Source: Povalibacter uvarum
GTDB taxonomy: Bacteria > Pseudomonadota > Gammaproteobacteria > Steroidobacterales > Steroidobacteraceae
DNA: 64,000 bases
Direction of reading: 5' to 3'
Assembly (NCBI RefSeq): GCF_014202975.1
Contig: NZ_JACHHZ010000006.1
Location: forward strand, 434,001-498,000
The notes below the pieces were generated by a model that saw only the letters and a list, made by a program, of their open reading frames with translations, was not told the origin of the DNA and searched no databases. Position 1 is the first letter of the stretch. The number at the start of each line of letters is the position of its first letter. This document shows, piece by piece, positions 37,974 through 45,260 of this stretch. The translations under genes and the position numbers were made by a program.

Positions 37974-38005
37974 GGCCAGCTGGCCGGCTAGCCTGCCAGC
38001 CAGAG
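37974..38005. repeat. GC-rich degenerate array
   Basis: GGCCAGCTGGCCGGCTAGCC is followed by TGCCAGCCAGAG. It shares the GCCAGAG end and GCTAGCC core with the arrays at 28763 and 33628. It lies between the ppc start and the PAS gene stop. Confidence 0.5.
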
Positions 38006-38019
38006 CGCGCCTTGCGCGT

Positions 38020-38589
38020 CTACGCCACTCTCGCGGGGAAGGTCTTCAGCAGCGACTGCTTGCAATTGGTGCAGACGCTCCTCTTCAGTCGGGGCAGCGT
38101 TTCCGCGGCCTCGATGCGCAACGTGAGCTGGGCGTTCTCGACTTCTTCCCACGCACCGATCCGGACCTGAATCCGATTGCACCAGGCGCAGAACGGCAAC
38201 TCGTTCGTGTTCCTCGGGTACGCCAGGTCGAGCAAGGCAACCGCCGGCCGCTTCTCCGACCACACGGGTTCGAAGACGTGCCGGATTGCACTCTCCGGCA
38301 ACGGATGCAGCTCGACGTCCCACACGCGACGGACAGCCGCTGCGTCACTGCGCATCGGCACGAACACTGGAGCACCAACCGCACGCACACGCTCGAAGAG
38401 AATCTCCCAGAGCTGACGTACCTGCGTGCCCTCGACGAAATCCCAGAGCGGACGACCGATGACGTCTTCGATGCCGGTCACGCCGGGCACGCGATCGCGC
38501 ACGAGATCCACCCAGGCAGCATTCGCCGACGCGATGCGGTTGCGCGCATCGATCGTGTGCTCCGGGCGATCCTGTGTAACCAGACTCAT
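38020..38589 (-). CDS. PAS-domain protein with C-terminal CxxC...CxxC module
   Basis: The 189-residue protein has an N-terminal PAS-like domain (about 5-115: ARNRIASANAAWVDLVRD, GRPLWDFVEGTQVRQLW). The C-terminal module is CAWCNRIQVRIGAWEEVE followed later by CTNCKQSLL. That module resembles the C-W-C-K-x-I-R...W...C-P-x-C tail seen at the ends of many PAS-containing signalling proteins and may bind metal. No kinase or GGDEF domain follows, so it may be a free-standing sensor. The ATG at 38589 has a GAGGAAG ribosome site. It is divergent from the antiporter gene. Confidence 0.75.
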   Translation of the reverse strand: MSLVTQDRPEHTIDARNRIASANAAWVDLVRDRVPGVTGIEDVIGRPLWDFVEGTQVRQLWEILFERVRAVGAPVFVPMRSDAAAVRRVWDVELHPLPESAIRHVFEPVWSEKRPAVALLDLAYPRNTNELPFCAWCNRIQVRIGAWEEVENAQLTLRIEAAETLPRLKRSVCTNCKQSLLKTFPARVA

Positions 38590-38767
38590 CGACTTCCTCG
38601 AGGGGCAATGTGCCCACAATTCGGCCGCATCATCCTGTAGGGGGTGCAAAAGCAGCCATGAGGTCCGCCCTGATTGCCCGCCCATCCGCCCGCGCATTGC
38701 ACTTGTTACGATGGCTGTGCACGGCGCCAGAATCCCGGCGCCCGGTTACGCGATCGAGGTCACGCTC

Positions 38768-40582
38768 ATGTCACTGCTGGTCTACGCGGCCATCTTCCTC
38801 ACGGCGACCGTGATCGCCGTTCCGCTATGCCGCAAGTTCGGGCTTGCGTCGGTACTGGGGTATCTCCTTGCGGGAATGCTGCTGGGCCCGTGGGGGCTTC
38901 GCCTTATCCAGGACGGCGAAGGTGTGCTGCACGTCGCCGAATTCGGCGTCGTCATGCTGCTCTTCGTCATCGGGCTCGAACTGCAGCCGTCGCGACTTCG
39001 GGCAATGCGCAAGGCGGTGTTCGGGCTCGGCCTCACGCAGGTCGCAGTGACTTCGATCATCGTCGGCGTCATCGCCTGGCTGATGGGCCTGAGCACGCAT
39101 GCCGCAATCGTGGTGGGCTTCGCCCTTTCGCTGTCTTCCACACCGCTCGTGCTGCAATTGCTCGCGGAGCGTCATCAACTCAACACTCAGCATGGACGAT
39201 CGGCGTTCGCGATCCTGCTGTTCCAGGACATCGCCGTGATGCCGATGCTCGCGTTGCTGCCGCTGATGGCGGCGCGGGCCTCCGAACAGACCGTGGTGGA
39301 ATCGCTCCTCGTCGCGGGCAAGGGAATCGCGGTTCTTCTGCTCATGGTCTTCGGCGGACGCTACGTGCTGCGCCCTCTGCTGCGCACTGTCGCCGAGACG
39401 CGCGCCAAAGAAGCATTCACTGCCGCCGCCCTGCTGGTGGTCGTCGCGACCGGCCTGCTGTTCAACGCCGTCGGCATGTCGATGGCGCTGGGTGCATTCG
39501 TCGCCGGCGTGCTGCTCGCCGAAAGCGAATACCGTCACGAACTGGAAGCGGACATCGAACCTTTCAAGGGACTGCTGCTGGGACTCTTCTTCGTCTCGGT
39601 CGGCATGACCGCCAACCTGGGCTCATTGCTCGATCATCCGGGCCGGATCACCGCGCTCGTCGTGGGACTCATGGCGGTCAAGTTCACGCTGATGTGGCTC
39701 ATCGCCCGCTTCATGGGTTACGCAGCGGATGCCTGCCGCGGCATGGCGTTCTCTCTTCCCCAGGGCGGTGAGTTCGCTTTCGTTCTCTTCGCAATCGCCG
39801 TCAGCCACGGGATCATGGCGCAGTCGCTCGCCGATACGCTCGTGATCGTCGTGACCATCACCATGATCGCAAGCCCGCTGCTCATGCGACTGCAGTCGTT
39901 CGTCGAGCTGAAGATGGGTGGAGCGGAACCGCGCGCCTTCGATGAAATCGACAGCACCGACAGCCGCGTGATCATCGCGGGCTTTGGCCGCTTCGGCCAG
40001 ATCGTCGGCCGCGTGTTGCGCATGCGCCGGATCTCATTCACCGCACTCGAATCGGATGTCGCCCAGGTCGACTTCGTTCGCAGATTCGGCAACAAGGTCT
40101 ACTACGGCGATGCATCCCGTCGCGACGTGCTGCAAGCCGCCGGTGCGGAGCGCGCCGAGATCCTCGTGCTCGCCATGGACGATATCGATCTATCGGTGCG
40201 AACCGCCGCGCTGGTCCGGCGTCACTTCCCGCATCTCAAGCTGTTCGCCCGGGCCCGCAATCGCCAGCACGCGATAAGGCTGCTGGATCTCGACGTCCGG
40301 TACGTGATCCGCGAAACGTACCTCTCCAGTCTCGATATGGCGCAGCATGCGCTGGAAGCGCTGGGGCTCTCGCGCGCCGATGCGATCGAGAGCATCTCGC
40401 GATTCGATTCACACGATCAGCGCACGCTGGAGAGGCAACGCGAGGCACGCGACGACGAACAGAAGCTGATCCAGTCTTCGCAGCTGGCTGCCAGGGAACT
40501 GGAACAGCTCTTCGAAACGGATACCGCGACCAGTCATGCGCCAGCACCGGCGGCTGCGCAGTCTGACGCGACAGGCAGCTGA
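38768..40582 (+). CDS. KefB/KefC-type monovalent cation:proton antiporter
   Basis: The 604-residue CPA2-family protein has about 12-13 membrane segments (residues 1-385), including VAEFGVVMLLFVIGLELQPS and LFFVSVGMTANLGSLL. A cytoplasmic TrkA-N/Rossmann domain follows, with VIIAGFGRFGQIVGRVLRMR near residue 400. The C-terminal tail is charged and helical. It would exchange K+ for H+, possibly gated by glutathione adducts or nucleotides. The ATG at 38768 has a GAGGT ribosome site; the longer frame upstream is antisense to the PAS gene. No KefF/KefG partner is adjacent. Confidence 0.92.
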   Translation: MSLLVYAAIFLTATVIAVPLCRKFGLASVLGYLLAGMLLGPWGLRLIQDGEGVLHVAEFGVVMLLFVIGLELQPSRLRAMRKAVFGLGLTQVAVTSIIVGVIAWLMGLSTHAAIVVGFALSLSSTPLVLQLLAERHQLNTQHGRSAFAILLFQDIAVMPMLALLPLMAARASEQTVVESLLVAGKGIAVLLLMVFGGRYVLRPLLRTVAETRAKEAFTAAALLVVVATGLLFNAVGMSMALGAFVAGVLLAESEYRHELEADIEPFKGLLLGLFFVSVGMTANLGSLLDHPGRITALVVGLMAVKFTLMWLIARFMGYAADACRGMAFSLPQGGEFAFVLFAIAVSHGIMAQSLADTLVIVVTITMIASPLLMRLQSFVELKMGGAEPRAFDEIDSTDSRVIIAGFGRFGQIVGRVLRMRRISFTALESDVAQVDFVRRFGNKVYYGDASRRDVLQAAGAERAEILVLAMDDIDLSVRTAALVRRHFPHLKLFARARNRQHAIRLLDLDVRYVIRETYLSSLDMAQHALEALGLSRADAIESISRFDSHDQRTLERQREARDDEQKLIQSSQLAARELEQLFETDTATSHAPAPAAAQSDATGS

Positions 40583-40585
40583 CTG

Positions 40586-40915
40586 TCAGCCGAGAGCCTG
40601 AATGGTGCGCGTGTAAGCGGAGTGAACGAGCGCTTCGATGGTCTTCTCGCTGCGCGGCGCCAGCAGCAACTTCAACAGCACCTCGTCGGCGGGCCGCGCC
40701 GGATCATCGATCAGGATCTGCTCGATGAACCGGGTCACGCGATGCTGGATCTCGTTCACGAAGCGCAGCTTGTTCGCATCGATGTCCTGATTGCTGCCCG
40801 GGCTGTAGAAGTTGCGGGCGTCGAGCGTCAGTTCATACATGAAGCGCGCGAGAAACCGCGCTTTGTCGATCGACGACAGATCGACGAAATTCCTGACCTC
40901 GGAGTCGATATTCAT
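40586..40915 (-). CDS. Small conserved hypothetical protein
   Basis: The 109-residue soluble protein begins MNIDSEVRNFVDLSSIDKAR and is predicted all helical (FLARFMYELTLDARNFYSPG, NKLRFVNEIQHRVTRFIEQIL). I have no functional assignment. The start at 40915 excludes a proline-rich stretch that results from read-through of the heptamer region. It is convergent with the antiporter gene, three bases apart, and lies downstream of the envelope operon terminator. Confidence 0.7.
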   Translation of the reverse strand: MNIDSEVRNFVDLSSIDKARFLARFMYELTLDARNFYSPGSNQDIDANKLRFVNEIQHRVTRFIEQILIDDPARPADEVLLKLLLAPRSEKTIEALVHSAYTRTIQALG

Positions 40916-41001
40916 GGAACGGATGATTGCGGGGGCGGCCTGGGGAAAGCAAGGCGGGACGAGGAACGGCGGCGGCAACGGGATGGGCGGTAGACGGGCT
41001 A

Positions 41002-41031
41002 CTGGCTGCTGGCTGCTGGTTGCTGGCCAGA
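41002..41031. repeat. Heptamer array (GGCTGCT type), left arm
   Basis: Units run GGCTGCT GGCTGCT GGTTGCT GGCCAGA. The consensus is the same as the array inside the gene at 44053. An inverted copy at 41115 faces it across the terminator hairpin. Confidence 0.85.
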
Positions 41032-41085
41032 GCATGAGTCGGAGCTCAGAAGGACAGGCGAATGGATTCTGTCGAATCCGGAAAC

Positions 41086-41112
41086 GAAGAAGGGGCCAGC
41101 GGCCCCTTCTTC
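41086..41112 (-). terminator. Terminator hairpin of the envelope operon
   Basis: GAAGAAGGGGCC and GGCCCCTTCTTC form a perfect 12-bp stem with a three-base AGC loop. It lies 40 bases after the stop of the last operon gene. The pyrimidine-rich arm gives the minus-strand transcript a partial U-rich end. Confidence 0.8.
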
Positions 41113-41114
41113 CA

Positions 41115-41143
41115 TTCTGGCCAGCAGCCAGTAGCCAGCTGCC
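41115..41143. repeat. Heptamer array (GCCAGCA type), right arm
   Basis: TTCTG is followed by GCCAGCA GCCAGTA GCCAGCT GCC. It is inverted relative to 41002-41031 and ends nine bases from the stop of the TonB-like gene. Confidence 0.8.
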
Positions 41144-41151
41144 TTCCTGGC

Positions 41152-42075
41152 CTACGCCGGGAAGAAATCAATCGGCTTCGTCGTCGTAATCGTCTCGACG
41201 TCGCGCGCCTCGAACCGGAACGACTTCACTCGGGCGACCAGCTTGCGCTCGAGGTCCGGATCGTTCAGTTCGCTCGAGACCACACGGCACTGCGTGATTT
41301 CACCCGTCGACGCAATCGTCAGCTCGAGCACGACTTTGCCCTTGAGGTCGGGTTTGTCGCGCAGCGCGCGGCTGTAGAGAGCGTAGATCGCGCCCTTGTT
41401 GCGGTCGAATATCAGCTCGATCTCTTCACGGCTCCGGGCGGCCTTCGTGCTGCCGGCGCCGCGCTTCACGCCGTCGTCGGCCTGCGCTGCCAGCGTCGAA
41501 GACGTCACCTGCGTCGTGGTGTGGCCGGTCAGCGAGCCTGCGCCGCTGCCATAGCCGCGACTCAGTGCCGCGGTGTTGATGCCACCGCTGTTCGAACCGA
41601 CCTTGGACGTGATGAGCGACCGTTCGGAGCTGGTCGTCTCGCCGACCTTGCCGGACAGGTTCTTCGTCATCGCGGCCTTGTCGAGCACCGAGTTGTCGCG
41701 CAGGTCGGCGAGCTGATCCTGCAGCTTGAGCAAGCCGGCGTTCTGCGCCTTCTGGCGCGCATCGGGTTTCGGGGGTTGCGGCTTCGGCTCGATCTTCTCG
41801 ATCGGCTTCGGCACTTCCTTCGGCTCGACCTTGGGCGGCGGAGGCGGTGGCGGCGGAATCTTCTTTTCGATGACCAGCTTCACCACGCGATCCGGCAGAT
41901 CCGGCGCTTTCGCCAGCTTCTTGTCCGGCGTCGGCATGAACGTGATGATCAGCGCGAGCAACCCGAACAGGATGAACAGGTTGCGGACGATGTTGCGGAA
42001 GCGCTTCTCGACCGCCTCGGTCGGCGACCAGGGCAGTTCGTAGAGACGGTAAAACGGGGCGATGGCCGTGCTCAT
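41152..42075 (-). CDS. TonB-like energy transducer with AgmX/PglI-type C-terminus
   Basis: The 307-residue protein has a cytoplasmic N-terminus, one membrane helix (LFILFGLLALIITFMP, about 33-48), a proline-rich periplasmic spacer (KKIPPPPPPPPKVEPKEVP) and a low-complexity Ser/Thr/Gly region. A C-terminal domain (about 215-307) reads GAIYALYSRALRDKPDLKGK, VVLELTIASTGEITQCRVVS. This C-terminal type is found in Myxococcus gliding-related AgmX/PglI-like proteins and differs from classical TonB. It would transmit motor energy from the ExbB/ExbD proteins to outer-membrane or periplasmic TPR partners. It is the last gene of the operon. Confidence 0.88.
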   Translation of the reverse strand: MSTAIAPFYRLYELPWSPTEAVEKRFRNIVRNLFILFGLLALIITFMPTPDKKLAKAPDLPDRVVKLVIEKKIPPPPPPPPKVEPKEVPKPIEKIEPKPQPPKPDARQKAQNAGLLKLQDQLADLRDNSVLDKAAMTKNLSGKVGETTSSERSLITSKVGSNSGGINTAALSRGYGSGAGSLTGHTTTQVTSSTLAAQADDGVKRGAGSTKAARSREEIELIFDRNKGAIYALYSRALRDKPDLKGKVVLELTIASTGEITQCRVVSSELNDPDLERKLVARVKSFRFEARDVETITTTKPIDFFPA

Positions 42076-42088
42076 GTGGTGCGCCCCA

Positions 42089-42643
42089 TCAATTGCGATT
42101 CGCCGCGCTCAGCGACGCGGTGCGATTGGAGTTGAGGCTCGTATTGAGCTCACGCTCCACCACTGCCAGCGAAACCTTGCCGTAGTCGGCATCGGTGCAC
42201 GTCGCCATGACCTTGCGCAGCACTGCGTAAGGCGTGTGGCGATCGCCGAGAATGGTGACCGTACGATCGGCAATGTCCTGTTTCGCGGCATCCGCGAGCA
42301 CTGAATCGCCGACCGACTGCAGCGCCTGCTTCAGCGGCGCGATCACAGTGTCCTGCGCCGCGACGATGTCGGAGACTTTCGCCACCGCACGTCCGTCGAC
42401 CAGCAGGTCTTCCTTCGTGATCATCACGACGACGCTCGGCTCCGGCTTCTTATCGGAGATCGATTCGGGGATCGAGATGTTCTTCGAATTCGGCAGCACA
42501 TCGACGTCCGACGTGTGCACGAGCAGGAAGACCACCAGGATCATCAGCATGTCGATGAACGGCACCAGGGTCATGTGACCGGCCGCTTCGGCACCGCCGC
42601 CCTTACTGCGCTTGCGATGGCGCTTGATGCGATAAGGAGTCAT
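42089..42643 (-). CDS. ExbD/TolR-family motor protein 2
   Basis: The 184-residue protein has a basic N-terminus (RIKRHRKRSKGGG) and one membrane helix, MTLVPFIDMLMILVVFLLV, with the conserved proton-path Asp. A periplasmic domain of about 135 residues follows, longer than usual and Asp/Ala-rich. Its ATG overlaps the stop of the other ExbD gene by four bases. Two different ExbD proteins next to one ExbB are typical of TonB-type systems with TPR partners. Confidence 0.92.
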   Translation of the reverse strand: MTPYRIKRHRKRSKGGGAEAAGHMTLVPFIDMLMILVVFLLVHTSDVDVLPNSKNISIPESISDKKPEPSVVVMITKEDLLVDGRAVAKVSDIVAAQDTVIAPLKQALQSVGDSVLADAAKQDIADRTVTILGDRHTPYAVLRKVMATCTDADYGKVSLAVVERELNTSLNSNRTASLSAANRN

Positions 42644-43146
42644 GTTGGCGCATCTCCAACGGAAACATCAGGAAAGAGTTCCGCGATATCCCACTGCGAA
42701 CCCGGCACCTGGAACACGCGAACCGTATCCATCACCTGCACGAGCGTGTCGTACTGGATGTCCTGCTCGAGCAGAATCGTTGCGTTGAGCGTGTCCGGGT
42801 ACTTCGATTTCACGAGCTGCAGGTATTCCGACAGGCTCTTCAGATCGTACTTCTCGCCGGCGAGCGGCACAGTGCGCAGCACGCCAGTGCCGCGATCAGC
42901 CACTTCGATACCGGCCTTGCGCACGATCACTTCGAGATTCAGTCCCTTCGGCAGATCGGGGACGGCGCTGTCCGCGCCCGGCAGGTTCAGCTCCAGGACA
43001 TTCGTCTTGGTGAACACCGCCGTGAAAATCAGGAAGAACACCAGGATGATCATCATGTCGATCATCGGCACGACATTGATGTCATGTCGCCCACGGTAGC
43101 GCGCGTGATTACGCCGCACGCGCCCCGCGACTTTCGACTGCGCCAT
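42640..43146 (-). CDS. ExbD/TolR-family motor protein 1
   Basis: The 168-residue protein has the membrane helix INVVPMIDMMIILVFFLIF with the conserved Asp, preceded by a basic cytoplasmic end (RRNHARYRGRHD). The periplasmic domain contains VPLAGEKYDLKSLSEYLQ and ATILLEQDIQYDTLVQVMD, the usual ExbD fold. It lies 33 bases after the ExbB gene and overlaps the second ExbD gene. It should form the proton channel with ExbB. Confidence 0.94.
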   Translation of the reverse strand: MAQSKVAGRVRRNHARYRGRHDINVVPMIDMMIILVFFLIFTAVFTKTNVLELNLPGADSAVPDLPKGLNLEVIVRKAGIEVADRGTGVLRTVPLAGEKYDLKSLSEYLQLVKSKYPDTLNATILLEQDIQYDTLVQVMDTVRVFQVPGSQWDIAELFPDVSVGDAPT

Positions 43147-43179
43147 GGCCGTCTCCGTAGCGTCTTGAGCGTTCGATTC

Positions 43180-43872
43180 TTAACCGTGCGCAGAAGCGCG
43201 GCCGCGGGGAGCCGGCGCGGGCGCATCTTCGTCGGTATCCTGGCGACGCTCGACGACGGAGTTCAGGAACTTGACGTTGGCGATTTCGAGGCTGTCGATC
43301 AGCTTCGTGGTCTTGGCTTCGAGGAACATGTGGGCGAGCAGCAGCGTGATCGCGACGAACAGACCCGACGCGGTGTTGTTCATGGCGACCGAAATGCTGG
43401 CGGCGAGGAGGTTCGCCTTCTCCGCCGGGTTCGCCGTCGCGATCGAGGCGAACGCCGCGATCAGGCCGATGACCGTACCGAGCAGACCCGTGAGCATGCC
43501 GATGTTGGCGAGCGCCGAAAGATAGTGCGTGCGCTTCTCGAGCTTCGGAATGATTTCGAGCAGGCTTTCGTCCATCGCCTTCTCGACGTCATCGCGGCGA
43601 CGAGCGCTCGCGAGACGGGCAATGCCGTAGTTGAGTGCGGTTGCGAGCGCAGCGCTCGACTTCTGGGTGACGGTGATCACCTGACGGAAGTTGCCCTGGC
43701 TGATCAGCGGGGCCACCTGCGCCCAGACGCGCCGGTTCACCGTCGTCTCCTTGGTCAGGTACACGAAGCGCTCGATCGCGATCGCCACGCCTACCACGAA
43801 GATCGCGGCGAGCATGTACAGGAAGGGTCCGCCTTCCTTGAAGAAGGCCACCACGTAATCCAGGAAAGTCAT
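43180..43872 (-). CDS. ExbB/TolQ/MotA-family proton channel protein
   Basis: The 230-residue inner-membrane protein has three membrane helices: FLYMLAAIFVVGVAIAIERF (about 18-37), a pair around IGMLTGLLGTVIGLIAAFAS (about 125-145), and VAMNNTASGLFVAITLLLAH (about 165-185). The GLLGTVxG and NxTASGL segments are family hallmarks. It forms a pentamer around ExbD and uses the proton gradient. A 180-base gap with no gene separates it from the upstream operon member, so an internal promoter is possible there. Confidence 0.95.
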   Translation of the reverse strand: MTFLDYVVAFFKEGGPFLYMLAAIFVVGVAIAIERFVYLTKETTVNRRVWAQVAPLISQGNFRQVITVTQKSSAALATALNYGIARLASARRRDDVEKAMDESLLEIIPKLEKRTHYLSALANIGMLTGLLGTVIGLIAAFASIATANPAEKANLLAASISVAMNNTASGLFVAITLLLAHMFLEAKTTKLIDSLEIANVKFLNSVVERRQDTDEDAPAPAPRGRASAHG

Positions 43873-44052
43873 CGCTAGGTACTCCTCTGCCGTCCCGTGC
43901 CGCGCTGCCAGAAGCGCGTGTGAAAATGAAATCTGTTTCGTGCGTCAACCGGCGGGTGCCACGCGCTCTGCGTTGCGCACGTATCGCTCCCGGCCAGTCA
44001 TGCGAGCGTTCTGTAGTGCTTTATCGCCTTAGGTAAAACTGTACGCTGCGAC

Positions 44053-44502
44053 CTACTTCTCAGGACCTGCTTGCGGCGCCTGAGAAGCGGGATTCGCCTT
44101 GTCACCGCCAGACGACACTGCACCGTAGTACGTCACTTCCCGACGAAAAACGTCACGGTCGACCGGCGTCAATGCTTCATCGAGGAGCGTGTTGAAAGGC
44201 TGCGCGGGCAGATCGCCGATATCGGCTTTCTTCCACGGAACGATGTAGAGAACCTTGGGCAGCTCGCGATTGCCCGTCACGACGGTGGTGTTGAGCTCGA
44301 GACGGTCGCCCCGGCGGCCCGAAGCAGGCTGCTGGCCGCTGGCTGCTGGCTTCTGGCCAGAACTCGATGCGCGAGGCGCGGCGCTCTCTGAAAGCGGCTT
44401 CTCCTCTTTCGGCGCATCGGTGTTCGGTGCCGGCGGCTCGGCCGCAATCGCAGCCGTCGCGACCAGGGACAACAGGAAAAAGACCTTGTGAGCTTTCATC
44501 AT
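44053..44502 (-). CDS. Exported protein of the envelope operon, unknown function
   Basis: The 149-residue protein has a signal peptide (KAHKVFFLLSLVATAAIAAE) and a low-complexity linker. The conserved-looking part is LNTTVVTGNRELPKVLYIVP, followed by WKKADIGDLPAQP and a C-terminal VDRDVFRREVTYYG. The linker SGQKPAASGQQPASG is encoded by a heptamer array, so its length probably varies among strains. The ATG overlaps the stop of the upstream TPR lipoprotein gene. I do not recognise a family; its place in the operon suggests a periplasmic subunit of the machine. Confidence 0.8.
   Translation of the reverse strand: MMKAHKVFFLLSLVATAAIAAEPPAPNTDAPKEEKPLSESAAPRASSSGQKPAASGQQPASGRRGDRLELNTTVVTGNRELPKVLYIVPWKKADIGDLPAQPFNTLLDEALTPVDRDVFRREVTYYGAVSSGGDKANPASQAPQAGPEK
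44322..44360. repeat. Heptamer array inside a coding sequence
   Basis: On the minus strand the units are GCCAGAA GCCAGCA GCCAGCG GCCAGCA GCCTGCT. They lie in frame in the gene at 44053-44502 and encode a Ser/Gln/Pro/Ala linker. The consensus is that of the intergenic arrays at 41002 and 41115. Confidence 0.85.
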
Positions 44503-45260
44503 TCGGCACTCGCACTGCGCTGCTGGCTGCCCAGCCGCGTCTTCAGTTCGGTGACCCATGCAGCCACCTTTGCGTCCGGCGATGCGGACAACGAGAGGTA
44601 GCGCTCGTAGGACTCCAGCGCACGCTGCGGCTGCTGGAGATACAGATCGCACAGCACACCCAGATTGAGGTGCGCGAGTGCGTAGTTCGGATCGATCTGC
44701 AGCGCCCGCTGGTACGCCTCGTCGGCCTCCTTGAAGCGGCCCATGCGGCGATTCACGATGCCCAGCTGGTTGTACGCAGCGGCACTGTTGCTGTTGCGCG
44801 CGATTGCAGAACTCAGCGTCTTCTCGGCATCTTCGAGCTTGCCTGCCTTCGTCTGCAGGATCGCGATATTCAACAGCGGCCCCGCGTAGGCCGGATAGTT
44901 ATCGCCGAGTGTGCGAAAGGTCTGTTCAGCGGCCGCCGCGTTGCCTGCCATCGCAGCGACCGCACTGTCGAACTGCTGCTGTGCTTCGGGCGGAACCGGA
45001 ACCTCCACAGGCGCGGCAGCTCCAGTGGCCGCATCAGCAACAGCCGTCTTCGATTGGGCAGCCGCGCTCGACGACTTCGCAGTCGGCGCCGCAGCCGCCT
45101 CTGTCGCCTGCGGAACAGCGTCCGGCTTCCTCGGCTCGGATCCACAAGCCGCGAGCCCGAGCAGCGCGCTCGCAACGAGAACACCATTCAGCAGAGCTGC
45201 GCCACTCTGGCTCACAGCTCGCTGCTCACAGCTCACAGCTTCAGCGAATCGCCTGAACAT
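44499..45260 (-). CDS. TPR-containing lipoprotein of the envelope operon
   Basis: The protein is about 253 residues. After an N-terminal stretch comes a lipoprotein signal, VLVASALLGLAACGSEP, with a lipobox (LAAC). An Ala-rich linker follows, then three to four TPR units (AAYNQLGIVNRRMGRFKEAD, ALAHLNLGVLCDLYLQQPQR) from about residue 130 to 235. It would sit in the membrane facing the periplasm and bind partner proteins. The start at 45260 overlaps the upstream gene by 20 bases; the residues AVSCEQRAVS are encoded by a heptamer array, so the true start may lie further in. Confidence 0.85.
   Translation of the reverse strand: MFRRFAEAVSCEQRAVSQSGAALLNGVLVASALLGLAACGSEPRKPDAVPQATEAAAAPTAKSSSAAAQSKTAVADAATGAAAPVEVPVPPEAQQQFDSAVAAMAGNAAAAEQTFRTLGDNYPAYAGPLLNIAILQTKAGKLEDAEKTLSSAIARNSNSAAAYNQLGIVNRRMGRFKEADEAYQRALQIDPNYALAHLNLGVLCDLYLQQPQRALESYERYLSLSASPDAKVAAWVTELKTRLGSQQRSASAE
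45210..45243. repeat. Heptamer array (GCTCACA type) at a gene junction
   Basis: Units are GCTCACA GCTCGCT GCTCACA GCTCACA GCTTCAG. The stop codon of the 940-residue TPR gene and the N-terminal codons of the lipoprotein gene both lie in the array. Confidence 0.85.

Noticed and set aside
36412-38640. 742-codon plus-strand open frame antisense to ppc and the PAS gene
   Set aside because: Shadow of ppc codon usage; no ribosome site or conserved motif.
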